Source: Nipponacmea schrenckii
Taxonomy: Eukaryota; Mollusca; Gastropoda; Lottiidae
Assembly: GCA_030562195.1 (NCBI GenBank)
Contig: JAUJPP010000005.1
Span: 34,893,106-34,957,105, forward strand
DNA: 64,000 nt
Reading direction: 5' to 3'
Shown here: positions 13,401-28,400 of the stretch, in pieces
Position numbering within the stretch: position 1 is the first letter of the stretch
Layout of the letters: every line of letters starts with the position of its first letter
Notes under the pieces: model-generated
What the model was told of the DNA's origin: nothing
Databases searched by the model: none
What the model saw: the letters and a program-made list of their open reading frames with translations, nothing else
Program-made: the position numbers and the translations under genes

Positions 13401-16400
13401 TCAATAAATATTTCAGCCATCTCGACCATACATAGTAAAATTAGAGATAGAAAATAAAGCAGGCTTAAAAATTGAAATCGAAACAACACCTGTAATTTAT
13501 GATACGTCAACACCAACCGTTGGTCATGTGGTTGATGGTACAGACTACAGACATGATGCCGTTTGGATAAGAACATCTACTACAGTTACAGGTAAAGCAC
13601 TGACGGTAACACCTTCTCCTTCCTGGATAAGTCAATAACAATAAATATAGAAGCAGTGGAATAGTAATGCAAAATGGTGTCGATAAAGTGATTAGTGATA
13701 TCTTTACCTAGCCGAAGAATCTAATTTGAAGTAGATCTAACATAATTGTGCGCCTTTGAAATATTTCAGTAGTGATATATTATTTCTTTTAGGTTCAATC
13801 TTATATTTACCAACTCCACTTGGACTGCCGTGTCCAACTCAAAATGTTATTTTTACTGATCCCGAATGGAAAATGTTTACTAGACCCAAGAACTATGATT
13901 CTAGTGGTAACAGACTTCAACTTGAGTATCGCAAAGCAAATATTTTGATTGATTCTGATAAACCTAATGAGTTACAAATTAAGCTAGCGAGAGATGTTAA
14001 AACAGAGACCATGTTTTCTGGTGGTTTCTATAGAAATGCTGATATGGTTTCTGGTGGAACATACGAGGTAAAATATTGTCAATATGTTTGTTGCCATTAT
14101 CAGTGCATCTTTTCAGCTTTGTGAAGTGCTTAAGATCTCGACAAAGCTTCTTCTCATTAGCTTCTGCAATGAAAGAATGTTATCCTTTATCAGTATTCAT
14201 TCTCTAGATTAGGGAGATCTTTAAAAGTTAAAGTTCCTCCTTTCAGAAATCCATGTCCATTTTAGGTTAACATCCGAGCAGCTGATGGAAAAGCAGTGAC
14301 ATCTATAGTATTATGGGATGGTCCCATATTGGATATTGTAGATTATGACTATATTCAAGAAGTTGACTGGACTCTTTGTTCCTGTTGTCGTTATAATCCC
14401 AATGATACTGTAAGAATTATGATTTTTTTATGATAATACATGTATAGTCAAACTAGAGCCCTTAGCATTAAGGCCAATTTTGCAATCTTTTGTTTTTAGC
14501 ATTATATCACAAACAGAATCTATTTTATTTTTATTGTAATGTGCCTGCAATCAAACAATCTAACAATGCCTTTATTTAAGTTGTCCACATTTAACTTTCC
14601 AAGATATAATTGAAAATATGTGATTTTAGATGCTAAATTCAAACAAAATTATAATGTGTAAATTGACATCTAGAAATTAATTTATAAATAATGTGCATAA
14701 ACAAGATTTCTGAAAAGAAAATGAAAAAGCAACCCGTGGTAGATCGGTCCATAAATAAGCTCTATGCATTCCAAATAAATTCTGTCGGCATTATGCAATA
14801 AGTCACTTCCGGGTTACGGAAAATTTCGTGTTAGATATTCATATTTTAATTCCAGCCCATCTAAAGATCTATGGTCAGAACAGATACTCTATCATTTTCG
14901 GTTTGAGCTAGCGAGCTTCAAAAAGAAAACGAAATAAAATAAAATATATAATGATAATAATAATTCTTACGATAACAAGGCTTGACAATCGATTTATAAT
15001 TTTTTCTCAATCTATGTGGATGCCTTGAATTTAATGTCTTGTCATAAAAAATTCTAAAATTCCCAATATTTATCAAAACCTATTATTTTCCCAACAGGAC
15101 TGTCGTAGGGAATGTGATTGTGACTCAACAATTACAGAAGAGGGGGAAAATGTTCCGGGAAACAAAGATTCTGCTTCTAACAGCTCAGGTCAAGCAGATT
15201 ATGTTTATGACCTTACAGAAGAGGAGAGGTCGGAATTAGTCAATGGTTCATCCGAAAAGCAGTCTGATAAGCCAACCAGGGAAAAATTTACTAACAGACA
15301 TAAGGCTTGTGGTATCCAGATTATAGCAGGTGTGTTGACCGTCTCCACGACTGTTTGAGTTTGGACAGACTTTTACTCTTTTGTTTCATTTACTGTATAC
15401 TATTGCCAATGTGGATCATCTATAGAGCTATCCGGTCAAATTTAACAGGTGCTTTCTTGTGACAAATGTACCTCATAGCTTAAACTTCGCATTTGTTTGG
15501 TATATTAATTAGCTGCTGTACCAATGTATTGCTAATATGTTGTTTGCATTTCGGATCGTTGGTCATGGTTCTTTCATTGAATGTAATCATTCACTTCTAT
15601 CACTTCTATCTCTTGAATGTATTTCAGGCGAAGCACAGAAAGTTATCACATGGTGCCGCTTTAAAAGCAAATTAAATCAACCAATGAAAGCAGAGAGAAA
15701 ATTAAACTTTGACCCATCAAAATCTATCAATAATTATCGCCTGGAATTTTTTGTTTTGAATGAAGAAGCAACTGAGGTATATCCTTTTTTTTAAAATTGT
15801 TACATCTTCTTTAGAAAATAACAACGAACTGTTATGTTTTAAATGATATCAATCTCGGTATTCGATGCCATCTTGAACAACATTGTATCTGTTGGATGGG
15901 ACACTTGAAATGAGCGGCAATTCTCCAGGACGGCGGTATTCGACTTTACTTTTTCAATTTCAAATCGTCGAGGGATCTTTCATTTGCCAAGTCTGTAGTT
16001 AACAAGGTCCCTGTTTAATGTGACTTTCTAAGAGCTTTTTCCATGGCAGTTTCTCTAACTTGCATTACTTGAAAACAATAGAAAAAGCCATCATGTCTCG
16101 ATTAATTTTTGTTTCAGAGAACCTGGTGTTTAAATGTTTATGTCAATAATGACGCTATTTCTGAAATGTGTGGTATACCTCGTTTTTCATCTGAGACACA
16201 ATTCTTTCTAAATGTATGGAACTGGAAAAACTTTCTTCAACCATTATCTAGTAAAATGCATGATATGTTCAATGTTTGGTCAACCAAGGCCTTATTTAAA
16301 GATCTGATTATGCCCCCTGATAGCAATGCCCTTTGTCGTTATGGAAACCCATTCCGTGGTGGCACAAATGCAGTTGTGAAATTTGAGGCTGGCATAGGAA

Positions 16401-19400
16401 GAACAGAAAATGCCGATAATGTGAATTCATTTAAAGAGGTGAGCAACTTTGTTTAATTTAATGGTCAATACAATTTTATACGTTAGATTATTAAATCTTA
16501 CATCTTGATCTGGACAATATATATCAATTACCATAAAAAGATATAGATGTGTCTCTTTTCGAGTGTCGCTGAACAAATAATGAATGAATAACAAAAACAA
16601 ATTCAGCGGATTAAGAGTTAACTTAATTCGATTGAAGTTCGGAGACTGATATATATTCAGGCCGAGCGTTAAAGATATGAAGTTAAAGAGGCGAACGAAT
16701 AGTTACTAATGATAATGAAACATTTTATGTATGAAATTAAACTGTATTAGGATATGTTATATCTGTATAAGGATATACTATATCTGTATTAGCATATGCT
16801 ATATCTGTATTAGCATATGCTATATTCTGTATTAGAATATGTTATATCTGAATTAGAATATGTTATATCTGTATTGGGAATTTATGATATATAGAGGTTA
16901 TCCTATGGCTACGAGTGGATATGGTTTTAATGCCACGAGTGCTTGTGATATGTTCACGAGTGGCGTAGCCACGAGTGAAAATATCACAAGCACGAGTGGC
17001 ATAAAAACCATATCCACGAGTTAGCCATTGGATAACCTGTTTATGCTATACCTAATATGAAAAATATAAATTTCAAATTTGTTTTTGTTTTAGATGAATT
17101 TTGGTCTTGTGTACCCTTTGGCCCCGCCCATCGAGTACCAAAATAGTTATTCAATGGCCTGTTTTCAACGGGAAACAAGAATATAATTTTTATCCAACTG
17201 AAAAATTTTGATTTTTTTTTTATCTAGTATGCATCACACACATAAGAGAAAAACTCATCTTAAACAAATGGTTCTAATGAAAATAAGCAAATGCGTTAAA
17301 CAATGACAGCCTTTGGCCCCGCCCATCGAATACCAATATGTTTATTCAATGGGCTGTATTCAATAGTCTACAAGAATATCACTTTTATCCAACTAAAGAT
17401 TTGAAATTTTTTTTTTTGATCTAGAATGCATAGTACATGAGAAAAAAACTCATCTAAAACAAATTTGAAATTTTTATGTTTAATGTCAAGTATGGGGTTT
17501 GACATTGTCAATTTTTACCCATCTATTTCTGAGTCACTACTGCAGAACGCCCTACAATACGTTTCACAATTTCACGATATTTCAAACAGTGACTTAGAGA
17601 TCATTATGCACACCAAGAAGTCCATACGCATACGTAACAACCAGCCATGGACTAAAAAAGATGCCAAAGCCAACTTATTTGATATTACCATGGGTTCTTA
17701 CGATGGGGCAGAGTGTTGTGAACTTGTAGGCTTATATCTTCTATCGCTTATTGATTCCGAGTTTGGTAGCCAGTTGAACGTTGGCCTATACAGAGATGAC
17801 GGTCTTTGCGAAACTAAAAGCAATCCAAAAGTAACTGAAAAAAATAAACAAAGATTATGTAAATTATTTGCAAAACAGGGTTTAAGCATCACAATTGACG
17901 CGAACAAAAAAGTAGTAGACTATTTGGACGTAACCTTAAATTTAAGAACCGGTAAACATTGCCCGTATTTAAAACCTGGCAATATTCCTCGTTATGTTAA
18001 TGCCAAAAGTAACCATCCTCCATCTGTACTGAAGGCCATACCATCTGGCGTAAATCATCGATTATCATCTATTTCGTCAGACCAACAGGAATTTAACAAA
18101 GCTGTAAATGTTTATCAAAACGCGCTCACAGAAAGTGGCTATGATTACAGACTGAAATACGATGAATCAGCTAAATCTAAGGAACGTAGTAAACGGAAAC
18201 TGTCACGCAGAATAACGTGGTTTAATCCTCCGTATGATAACAACGTGAGAACCAATATCGGAAGACAATTCTTAAAGTTAATTGATAGCTGTTTCCCACC
18301 CGATCATATATTACGACCAATCATTAACAGAAATACCATAAAAGTATCATACAGCTGTATGCCATCAATGAAAAACCTGATAGACTCACATAATGCTGCG
18401 ACCAGAACGATCCGTAAAGTAAATGATAATAAACCATGCAACTGTCGTCAGAAGCAAGACTGTCCACTAAATGGTGAATGTCGGGCCCGCAGCATTGTTT
18501 ACCAGGCCACAGTCAGTGCAAATAATAAACAAGAAACCTACGTCGGACTAACAGATACTGAATTTAAATCGAGATACGCTAACCATCGCCAATCTTTTCG
18601 AGATGAGAGATTAAAAAACAGCACCGAACTCAGTAAATTCATTTGGACTTTGAAAAAAACAACGAAGACTATAAGATAAAGTGGAAAATTCTAGGACGCT
18701 CATCATCATACTCGAATATATCAAAAAGATGTAACCTTTGTACCCTTGAAAAGTTTTTCATCATTTGTCACCCTGAAAAATCAACCTTAAACAAGCGTTC
18801 GGAGCTAATCAGCACGTGTCGCCATTCACGCAAATTTCTCCTACAAAATGACGTCTAATTCACCTTGTGTAGTTACTGTGCCCACGTGCATGCATAGCAA
18901 TATTTCAAACCAAACCGTCTTGTTCTCCTGACGAGTGGTAGCAAATCTACTACGAAACAGACTGTTGAGAAAACTTAATGTTTATGTGAAATTGTTCGTT
19001 TTCTAATCATCTATAAAGCTCCGTGGATTTGCACTCTGGAAGATTATCCTGGATTTTTTCATATAAATATGGATAATGTGTATATATAAATTGAATATGG
19101 ATTAAATGACAACTTGTTCTCTCAGAAATGAACTAAAACTGTTTCATTTTACCAAGAATTGATGACAACCCTTGTTACTTATATATATATATATGACAAC
19201 CCTTGTTACTTATATATATATAAGTTGTCATTTAATCCATATTCAATTTATATATACACATTATCCACTTTATAGTGCATTATCGGACAACTGAATCACA
19301 TATAAACTATGGTAATTCCAAAAAGAAAAGGAAGGTAGCAATAACTAATAAAAGTAGACTTTTTGATGGGATCACAAATACCAGTAGAAACTACAGCAAT

Positions 19401-22400
19401 TCATTTGATGTATACTTAATAAATAATAAAACTTCAATGTCCAAAGTTTTGACTTCATCAGGAGAAAAAAAGAAACAAACTTTAAATAGTGGAAGGCTAC
19501 CATATCCTCTGATGAAATCAAAACGTTGATTTTTTTTAGGGGAGGGGGGGGGGGTTGGCGGTGGTCACCGTTCAACGATGGGTGAACTTAAGGAAACAGA
19601 TAAGTATTTGTAAACCTGTTCTTGTATTTCCTTTAGGTTGTTTCACCATGTGTGCCATGTCAAACACCATGTGACCGGTTTGATTGTCTAATATTTTGTA
19701 ACAATAATGCAATAACGCAACATGTCATTAAGTTAGACAATCTTAGTTTGGAACCCACAGAAAAAATAAACGGTACTGACAAACCAATTGCATACTATTT
19801 TACAGGTAATATATTATCATATTTGTATGAAGACATTTCTCTATATGGACTTGTAACTTTGTACTAATTACAAAGTTTCGCTAGCACGAGCACAGTAGGT
19901 ATGTGAGTAACATTGTCTCCTGGCAGCAATACTTTCAGTTTTAAGTAATTTTAAGATTATTGTGGTCTATGTATACATACAACTAAACTGATAGTAAATT
20001 TATACACAGAGCACGTTTGAATAAAATCAGATCAAATCAAATCTACGGATTTTAATCAAATTTAGTATGTTTAAAATAAATATGTATAGATAAGCCTTAT
20101 TTAAGGCTAAGTTCGCAAATATCCAATCCTATATGGACATGCGAAAGCCCCTTCACATAAATCAAATTTTCATACGACTATATCCCTTTAATCTGTTTTC
20201 GTTATTAGTGAAAAGCGTACTTGGTTCTGGCAGAGAAGTCATATCCTCCTCAAATGGTTTTTATATTGACCTTACTCCACCAGTATTTGATGAAGAAGTC
20301 ATGTTGTATATTGATGTAACTCAGGGTAATTTTACACCTGTAGAATACCAAGGTTCCAATGATACCATTAGAACAATATTCCTCTGTCAGGACAACGAGA
20401 GCTCAATTGTTGTAGGTTATCAATAAAATTATCATGATTTTACTACTTATACTGACCGTTTGATATAAATTCATCATACAAGAATATCATACCAATGAAA
20501 TTATAATGATCACTACTACTTAATTATTTAATTTGAATTAATTTAATCGCGAAAGATTATCTCATATATATATCTTCAGCAGTATCCTACCTCATGTCAT
20601 TATATTGTATGTAGGCCTGTCCTGGTGTATTAAGAATATGCAGGACCATAGGATTTGTTTCATTCTGATTACTTCAGTTTTTTATAATCATTTTCAACTC
20701 AATAGTGTTCAAAATGAGCTAAAGAAAGAAAAAAAATATCCTCAAAAAATCCGTTTCAGGAATATGAATGGGGTATCGGCACGGCACCCGGAGCACTGGA
20801 TATACAAGACTACATATCTACCGGTGTTACTTCATCAGGTACAAATCGATCATTAGAAGGTGTACTGGAAAACAATTCTACTTACTATGTCTCTGTTAGG
20901 TGTAGAAATGGTGCAGGACTGGAAACAGTTTATAAAGATAAGAGAGGTAACAGTTATTTAGTATGTTTCATATTAAAGGGATAATAGGTCTTATCATGAA
21001 TATAAAATTTGAAAATTTAAAACTTGGCCAACAAGATCAATACATATACCTGCTGCCATTATTATGTCTGCTTAAAATCCTATATAGAATAGACGAGAAA
21101 CAAATGTAAATGGACAACAAACACTGATTTGTACTTGCAGTCAAAGCTTTTGGTGGATGTATTTCACCTTGCCTCTTAAGGCTATCTTTACAAAATGGCT
21201 TATTTTTGTGATTTTTCCAGATTTAAGGTATTCTGTTACTTTATGACACTAGGTATGTTCACTGATGAATATAATTATACTCGTATTGACCATTCTTGAG
21301 AACTAAAATTTTATGTTCATGCTTAGAAGCAGTATCCTTTTAACTTAATTTCTGGTCGGAACATTCTAGGTGTGACAGTGTTGCTATACCCACCAGATAT
21401 CACAGACGTAGGCACCAATATCACTGGAGCTGAGAAGTTTAGCGAGGATGTGGTACCAACTACTGCTATGAAATCCACAAATCCCAGTTATATTGGATGT
21501 TCCTGGACTGTCAGCGTAGATCCTTCAATTAAAGAATACGGTAAAACATTTAACATATAGTTATATTTCAGTATATGGTACTAAAGATGCTACTTGTTGT
21601 TATATTCGGGCTTAGGGTTTGTAGGATTTGGGCAAACAAGTACAAAAATACTATGACAATTAACAAAATCGTGGAGATTCTTACAGTTCATTCTTTAAGT
21701 AGATGTTTTATGAGATTGCTTACTTTATGCAAGAAATACATACATCATGTTGGAAAATAAGACCTATTCTAAATCAGATTTTAATCACACTCGGAGTTGT
21801 AGTCGGAGATTGTGCTATTTTCATCAATGCACATGTTAACTCGTGGCCTTTCGTCGCTATTAGTCCCGAAGTCAAAACCACTGCCTGTACATTTGACTCA
21901 TTCTTCCTTACTTCCCAAGCTATCAATACACAATTCTGCACTCAGAGATAGATATACTAAGCCTAAACCATCGGCGACTATATATCTTAATGAAAGATTC
22001 TCTACTGACGCCGAAGCTCTTATGAAAGGAGTTCCAGCAATAAATCCTACATCTCAGAAATCCCTAGATCCGTATTGGGGAATTTGTGTGATGTATGTAG
22101 TGAATATAGATGACATTTCCCATGAAATCCCGTTGATGAAAAGTATGTAGACAAAAAGTGATACGAATTTGTCTTCCGATAAGATTGATTTTGACGATTC
22201 CATCGACATTCGACATGAGAATCGGCAAATCAAACTCAATTAGAACTTGTAACTATTGTTCGCTTTACCTAATTACGTGCATCCTGCAAAATAAAAAGAT
22301 ACCCTAACGTTTCGTTGAAAATGAATTAAATGTTAAACTATGAGCCACTTTTGACAATTATGTGACCCCTTACCGCCACCTCCCCCCTAATAATGCCTAG

Positions 22401-25400
22401 AAACGCCACTGATCAAATGTGACAGTAGCGTTACCCTCTTCAAACTTAAGGTAAAAGCAGCAGTCTCCATGGGGAATGGGGGCAACTTTTGAGTTAAGTT
22501 TTCAAATGGGAAATTGCTGCTAAAGCACCACAGTTGCATGTTTGCTGCATGGGTGCATGTCCTCTTGGGATTCTCCTTAAAGTGCATATCAATAGAATAA
22601 TAGTGATTTGGTTATTTTTGGCATATTATATTTGAGGAAAATGTTACATTACAGAGCATGAAGCTTGAGTCTGTCCTTGATTAAGCTAATTTTCACATTA
22701 AGTAGCCTGTGAGGCTTTCAATCAGTAATCGAAGTGAACTAAACTAACACAGCGAATGATCATTCAGACATAATATAATTGTCTGCCATATTACCTCCCT
22801 TGAAAACATCAAATAGTATTGGGATATATTCTAAACATAAAAATAATTTTTTCTCCTTTTTGGGTATTATCCGGTAGCGGTAATTATATACTAGAAAATC
22901 ATATGTCAAAACTTCAGGACACAATGTTAAAGAGGAAAATGGGGTACAAACCACCCGTAACACCTGGTGTAAAGGTAAAAGGGCACACCCTACCTATGTA
23001 TCTTCTTCTTCTTATCTAGATTTTGGTATTGGAAGTTCGGCAGATCCTTGCAATGATGTTTTTCCTTTCACCTGGGTTGGTTACAATAGATCTGGTGAGG
23101 TTGCTTTAAAAAATGGCTGGCTTGTAATAGACGGTCAACCAGTTAGCGTCATTGGTACCTTTAATCCAAACAATAATCAGAGTGATGCATCTTCTGGACC
23201 TTCTGGATACAAGATGGAACCTGGAAGAACACTTTTCTTGTGTATGAGAATGTGTAACGAAGCCAGGCGTTGTACAGTTAAAAATGTCGGTACTTCTGTC
23301 TTAGTTGATGAAAATTCCAAGATGGTCACGTCTGCTAATGGTGAAAGTGTAAAAGTAAATCTTGAATCCTCCAGCCGCAAGAAACGTTCTATCAGTGATG
23401 TCTCCATAGAAACACCCCCAGGTTTGCTGCAATTCTCTATTATGAACACCAAATTCTTTATAGATTTGTCAAATGTTGTATGACTTAAAGACACCAGTAT
23501 GTTGGAAAATATGAGCGATGTACCTGTTTGAATTCAACCAATAAGATGATTTCTAAGTTTAACTTAATTTTCACAAAAAGATTCATAAGAAATAAAATGC
23601 TTTAATATGATTACAGGATTGAAACAAGGCCAGAGTATTGTCGTAACCACCCTCTCTAAAGATCAGTTAGAAGCTGATTACAGATCAGATGCGAGTACAG
23701 AATTTATATCTTACATTTCAAATCCTCAGATTACTCTCAATAATAATGATAATCTACACAGATTGCTTCGTAAAAGGTATAATTTTTATGTTAATTGTCA
23801 AGTCAATGATAATTGAAAATAATAATAGGTAGTGTTATTCCAAACATTGTAACAGCTGAAGCAACAATAAGGTGAATTTACTATTTGGATATAATTTTCA
23901 GAATGTTGCCCAGACCATCTGACAAGTCGTACAGTATTACCTCAATAGGAAACCTTCCACAACCTGGTCCATTGATAGTTACTGTTAAATACAACCCAGC
24001 TTCAACAGACCCTGGTACAATTCCAATGTTAATACACTGGAATCCAGGTATTCATTATCTTCTATACCTTATATAGGCTTCATACTTTTAAATACTTTAC
24101 TTTATAAGGCCATTCTTTCTTATGAATTATTGTCATTGTTGCATCTTAAGTGTGAATCGAAGCGGTATTTGGATGGACAATGACTCTATTCGAAACTACA
24201 TGACTGACCTAGCTTCTAAAATAAAGTTTGTATGATTACAGCTATTAAAACTTTTATTTGTTCAACAATATTTTCAGTGAATAAAAGATGGATGCCTAGT
24301 AAATTGACATGTGGATCGAAACATGGACCAGACACTGTTATAGTGGATGAAACTGCTGGAGAAATGAAGATCAAGGTAAGCTGCAAATGAAGATAAAAAT
24401 TCTCTGTAAAATTAAAAATCTGTGACAGAAAACAAAAATTCTTATTTCGCTAGTGAAAGGGTCCTCTTTGAAAGCTATTGTGTAAAAGAAAGGTTTTAAT
24501 TTTATGTAGGTATGCCATACCTGGTCGAGCGATGAAAAAGAACCTGCTGAAGAGATAGAGTATTTCACTAGAGATACACAGTTTATGGTTACTAACGTTT
24601 TACAAACAATACCCAACACTCCACCACAATTAGCTCCTGATGTGCCCAGAACATTCACTATGACAGAAGATAGAGGTATGTTCGAATCACGTGGTTATAA
24701 AATAACAATCCTCAATTCTGATGGAAAGACAGTGTAATTTAAATGTTCCTTAATGTTCAATCAGAACATTTTAGATATTTCAGAAAATGGATATCATTTT
24801 CACTAATGATTGGACTGATCTGTGGTTTGAGAAGGGATAATTGTTAGCGCAGATAACATGGGAACATTGGCGTACAGCGATTGAAGAATGGGGACAAAAG
24901 GTTTTTAATTGCATTGTATGACAATTTTAGGTACAATTGTATATGATTTAAAATATAGTGATGAAGAAAATGATCAAGTAGAGTTTTCTATCACTGACAT
25001 ATCAACTCAATCTGTTGGAAGTCTCAGCGTCACTAAAAAAGGATTGTAAGTTAATTCTTTGTATTAAGAAGTAACAATTTAATAATCTGAAGATTTCTGG
25101 TTTGTCTTTCACTGTAAGTTCACTTACATCTCCTAAATGTTTCGATCCGAAGTGTAACCATCGATGTTTTCATTTTCGAGTATCCCCTTGAATATGTCCA
25201 TTACATTTCTTATCACGACAAATGCTGTGTGCTCATAATGTTTTAAAGAATAAATAACTAATAGTTTTGACATTCCTAAATAACAAATGCTTCTCAGAAT
25301 AATGTGAATATCATAAGATGAGTTTGTTATTTTAGATTAATATTTTCCCCATGTAAAGATTGTTTTGGAGATCAAGAGTTTAAACTGAAAATAACTGAAG

Positions 25401-28400
25401 TGACTCCAGATGAAATAGAGCCACTGGTAACAGAGGAAACACTGACGATTACCGTCAAACCAGAAAATGATGCCCCTAGTGTATTTTGTATCCATGGAAA
25501 TGAGAACGTGTTATTGTTAGATCCTACAGAACCTGTCATAGTATGTGTTGTGTAGATTTTCTTTATACATTTCAAAATATTTATGTCGTAATCTAATGTC
25601 AGAGTTAAATTGAATGTTATGATGAACAAATATTGAAAATCAGAATTAATTTGCTAAGAAAAAATGGTTTCCACAATCACAAGACAACATGAGAGTGTTG
25701 ATAATTAACACGTTGCTTCTTGCTTTATCTTAGATGTTGATGGAACAAAACAGAATAGGATGGAATGATACCAACAGATTTATCTGGACATTTGGTGTCT
25801 ATGATGTAGATAAAAGCGATCAACTAAGCCTTTTTATAGATAAACCTAAGAACGGATCATTAACAGTAGGCCCGCCTCAAAAAGAAACACCGCAATGTGA
25901 TGATCAAACAATGGTAGGTTCCATATCAATCGTTGCGTTTTTTTAGCTAATATTTTTAATATAGTCACTTCATAGGTTACTACTGAATCTTTCACGATTT
26001 TTTTTATCATTTAAACAAGTTTATGTGTGAATGTGTGTATTTATTAGAACAGCCAACGGTTCATAATTGAAGCGAATATAATCAATTAACCCACAAAGTC
26101 GTGGTCATTAAATATCAGGTCTTGAAAGTTTGTGTATCAGAAGATTAGAGGCTCTACCCGGCATCGGAAAAGTTCACACTAATATAGCATTGTGGGTTAT
26201 TGTATCAAATATGTTGTAAAGGGAACCTGTGTCAACGTCAGGGCGAACATGATATATTGCGAAATGGCAAAGGGGGCAACACGTTTTACGGCTTACAAAC
26301 CAGTAAACCGAATATATATGTATACTACACGTTTCAGGAATCAAGTCTACCATGTCAGAGAATGTCTCTACCCCATCCTGTTAATCAGATGAAATGGTTG
26401 TACTACACAATGACCTATGAACCTGTAGAAGGAGTATCAGGTTATGATGACATAAGGATGTTTATGACAGATGATGCTGGTGCCAGTTCTGATGTTGTTA
26501 CTATAAGAATGGCCATGATGACTATGCCTTGTCTGAATGGAGGGGCATGTCAACCAATATGTAAGTTTGGCTGGTAGATATGTTGGAACAAAAAAAACTT
26601 GTGTACCGTGGCAAATTATAAGTACATATCACATTTCATATGCAATTTGATCTCTGACAAAATTATTTCTGTAAAGCTTGCAATATTCTGAGAATATTTA
26701 ATCATTAAGTAACAAGCTACAAAAACATTTCCACCAAATTTACGGCTTTGGCCATTGTGCTGATTTCAAACAAATATTTGTATATATAGCTTTTTCTTTT
26801 TTTGTAATTTTAGCTTCTAGAGTGACATATACTTGTGAGAATTATCGTCGAGCTGAAAGTTTTGATGATTACTATTCGTGTCAATGTACAGCAGGCTGGG
26901 TTGGTTCCAGATGTCAGAACGACTATGATGAATGTACAAGTTCTCCATGTAACTGGCCGTATGTTTGTTATAACTATGAGAATCGTTATGAATGTGCATG
27001 TTCTCAAGATGAACCTGACTGCGATGGACTAGTTGGTTGGATGATTGCTCTGATAGTTATTGCTGTGTTGCTGGTAGTAGTAATTTGCGCGATGATTTGT
27101 TACATCTGGTTTGTAAGAAAAGGGTAAGTTTAGCATTTACTGGTATATCAGTATGATTAGTTACTTGAATTGTTTGCTATATTTGTTTTAATACAATGTG
27201 TTATTACATTTCATCCGAGATTACTAAATTCATACCTAGCCGAAAAACAAGTTTGATTTTGAAACAAATTTTTCGTGAGATATAAATAAAACAATGCTTT
27301 TTGTAAACGCGTTGGGCCTTACAATTATTTAAGGCCTTAATAATAATATTAATAACTTTATTCAGGATCTCATGATGAGACATATTAACATTTACAAAAA
27401 AAATGATAACATTATGACAAGGTAAACAGTAAGGTAATAATATACATACATTACTTTGCTTTAAAATGATCTAAAATAATAATAACAAATTTACAAAGAT
27501 TTTCCAGCTCTAATCCTCTACTAGTGAACAAATTAAACATTTTTAATACATGAGGGATATTTACAGTGATATTCGTTGAGGTATTTTTTCTCTCCTTAAT
27601 GAAATATTTACAATTGAAAATGTAATGAAATTCGTCCCCAACTTCAGCTAAATTACATAGGTTACATAAACGATTTTCTTGTTTGAAAATATTCCACTCT
27701 CTTCAGGAAGCCTGTGAATTCTACATCTAAATTTACATATAACAAGTTTAAATTTATAAGGCAGTAATAATAAGTAGTCTTCTAGTTTGAATTCTGTTTT
27801 AAATATGCGATAAATAATACATTTATTACTATTATATAATGTGCTCGTCCATTCTTGAATCAACTGGTCTATAAGTTTTAGTTTGATTGTTTCCTGCAGC
27901 CATTTAAAATTACAAGCCTGACTGTTCCAAATATATTATAGACCGGTCTCATTTAAAGGGATAATAGGCGTTAGAACGAACATAAAATTTTAAGTTCACT
28001 CAAATTTGGACAATAACAGTATATATCCATCAGTGGACTTACCTATACATCAAAATCCCTCTAAAATCCGATAAATCCCCAAAATAAAGTAGTAAATCAT
28101 AAAACGCTTGAGCCATCCATCAAGCGATTTTCAAATCGTGTAAATATAGAGGGAAGTAACTCTACATGTGAGTTTTCACGCGTCCTTGACCCCTACTGTT
28201 GAATTCCACAATGATGTTTTAGCGTTGATTTACCAGACGCTTTTATTCTCAAACTGAATGGAATCGTCGCTGGCTCACTTTTTTTTAAAATTCCGAATAT
28301 TTTTTTATTGTGGCTTTTTAAAATTTGGTAAAGTGTGGGATGCATACTTATTTAACTAATAGTCAATATGAAACACAAATATAAGCCGTAGGACGAGTGT

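Noticed and set aside
23422..23483. Reading exon 23020-23421 through to the stop at 23483 as the gene end
   Set aside because: A donor at 23422 with an acceptor at 23617 restores the frame, and the following exons continue with matching phase to the TM segment.
26810..27007. Minus-strand and alternative-frame ORFs over the EGF/TM exon
   Set aside because: Shadows of the real plus-strand exon.
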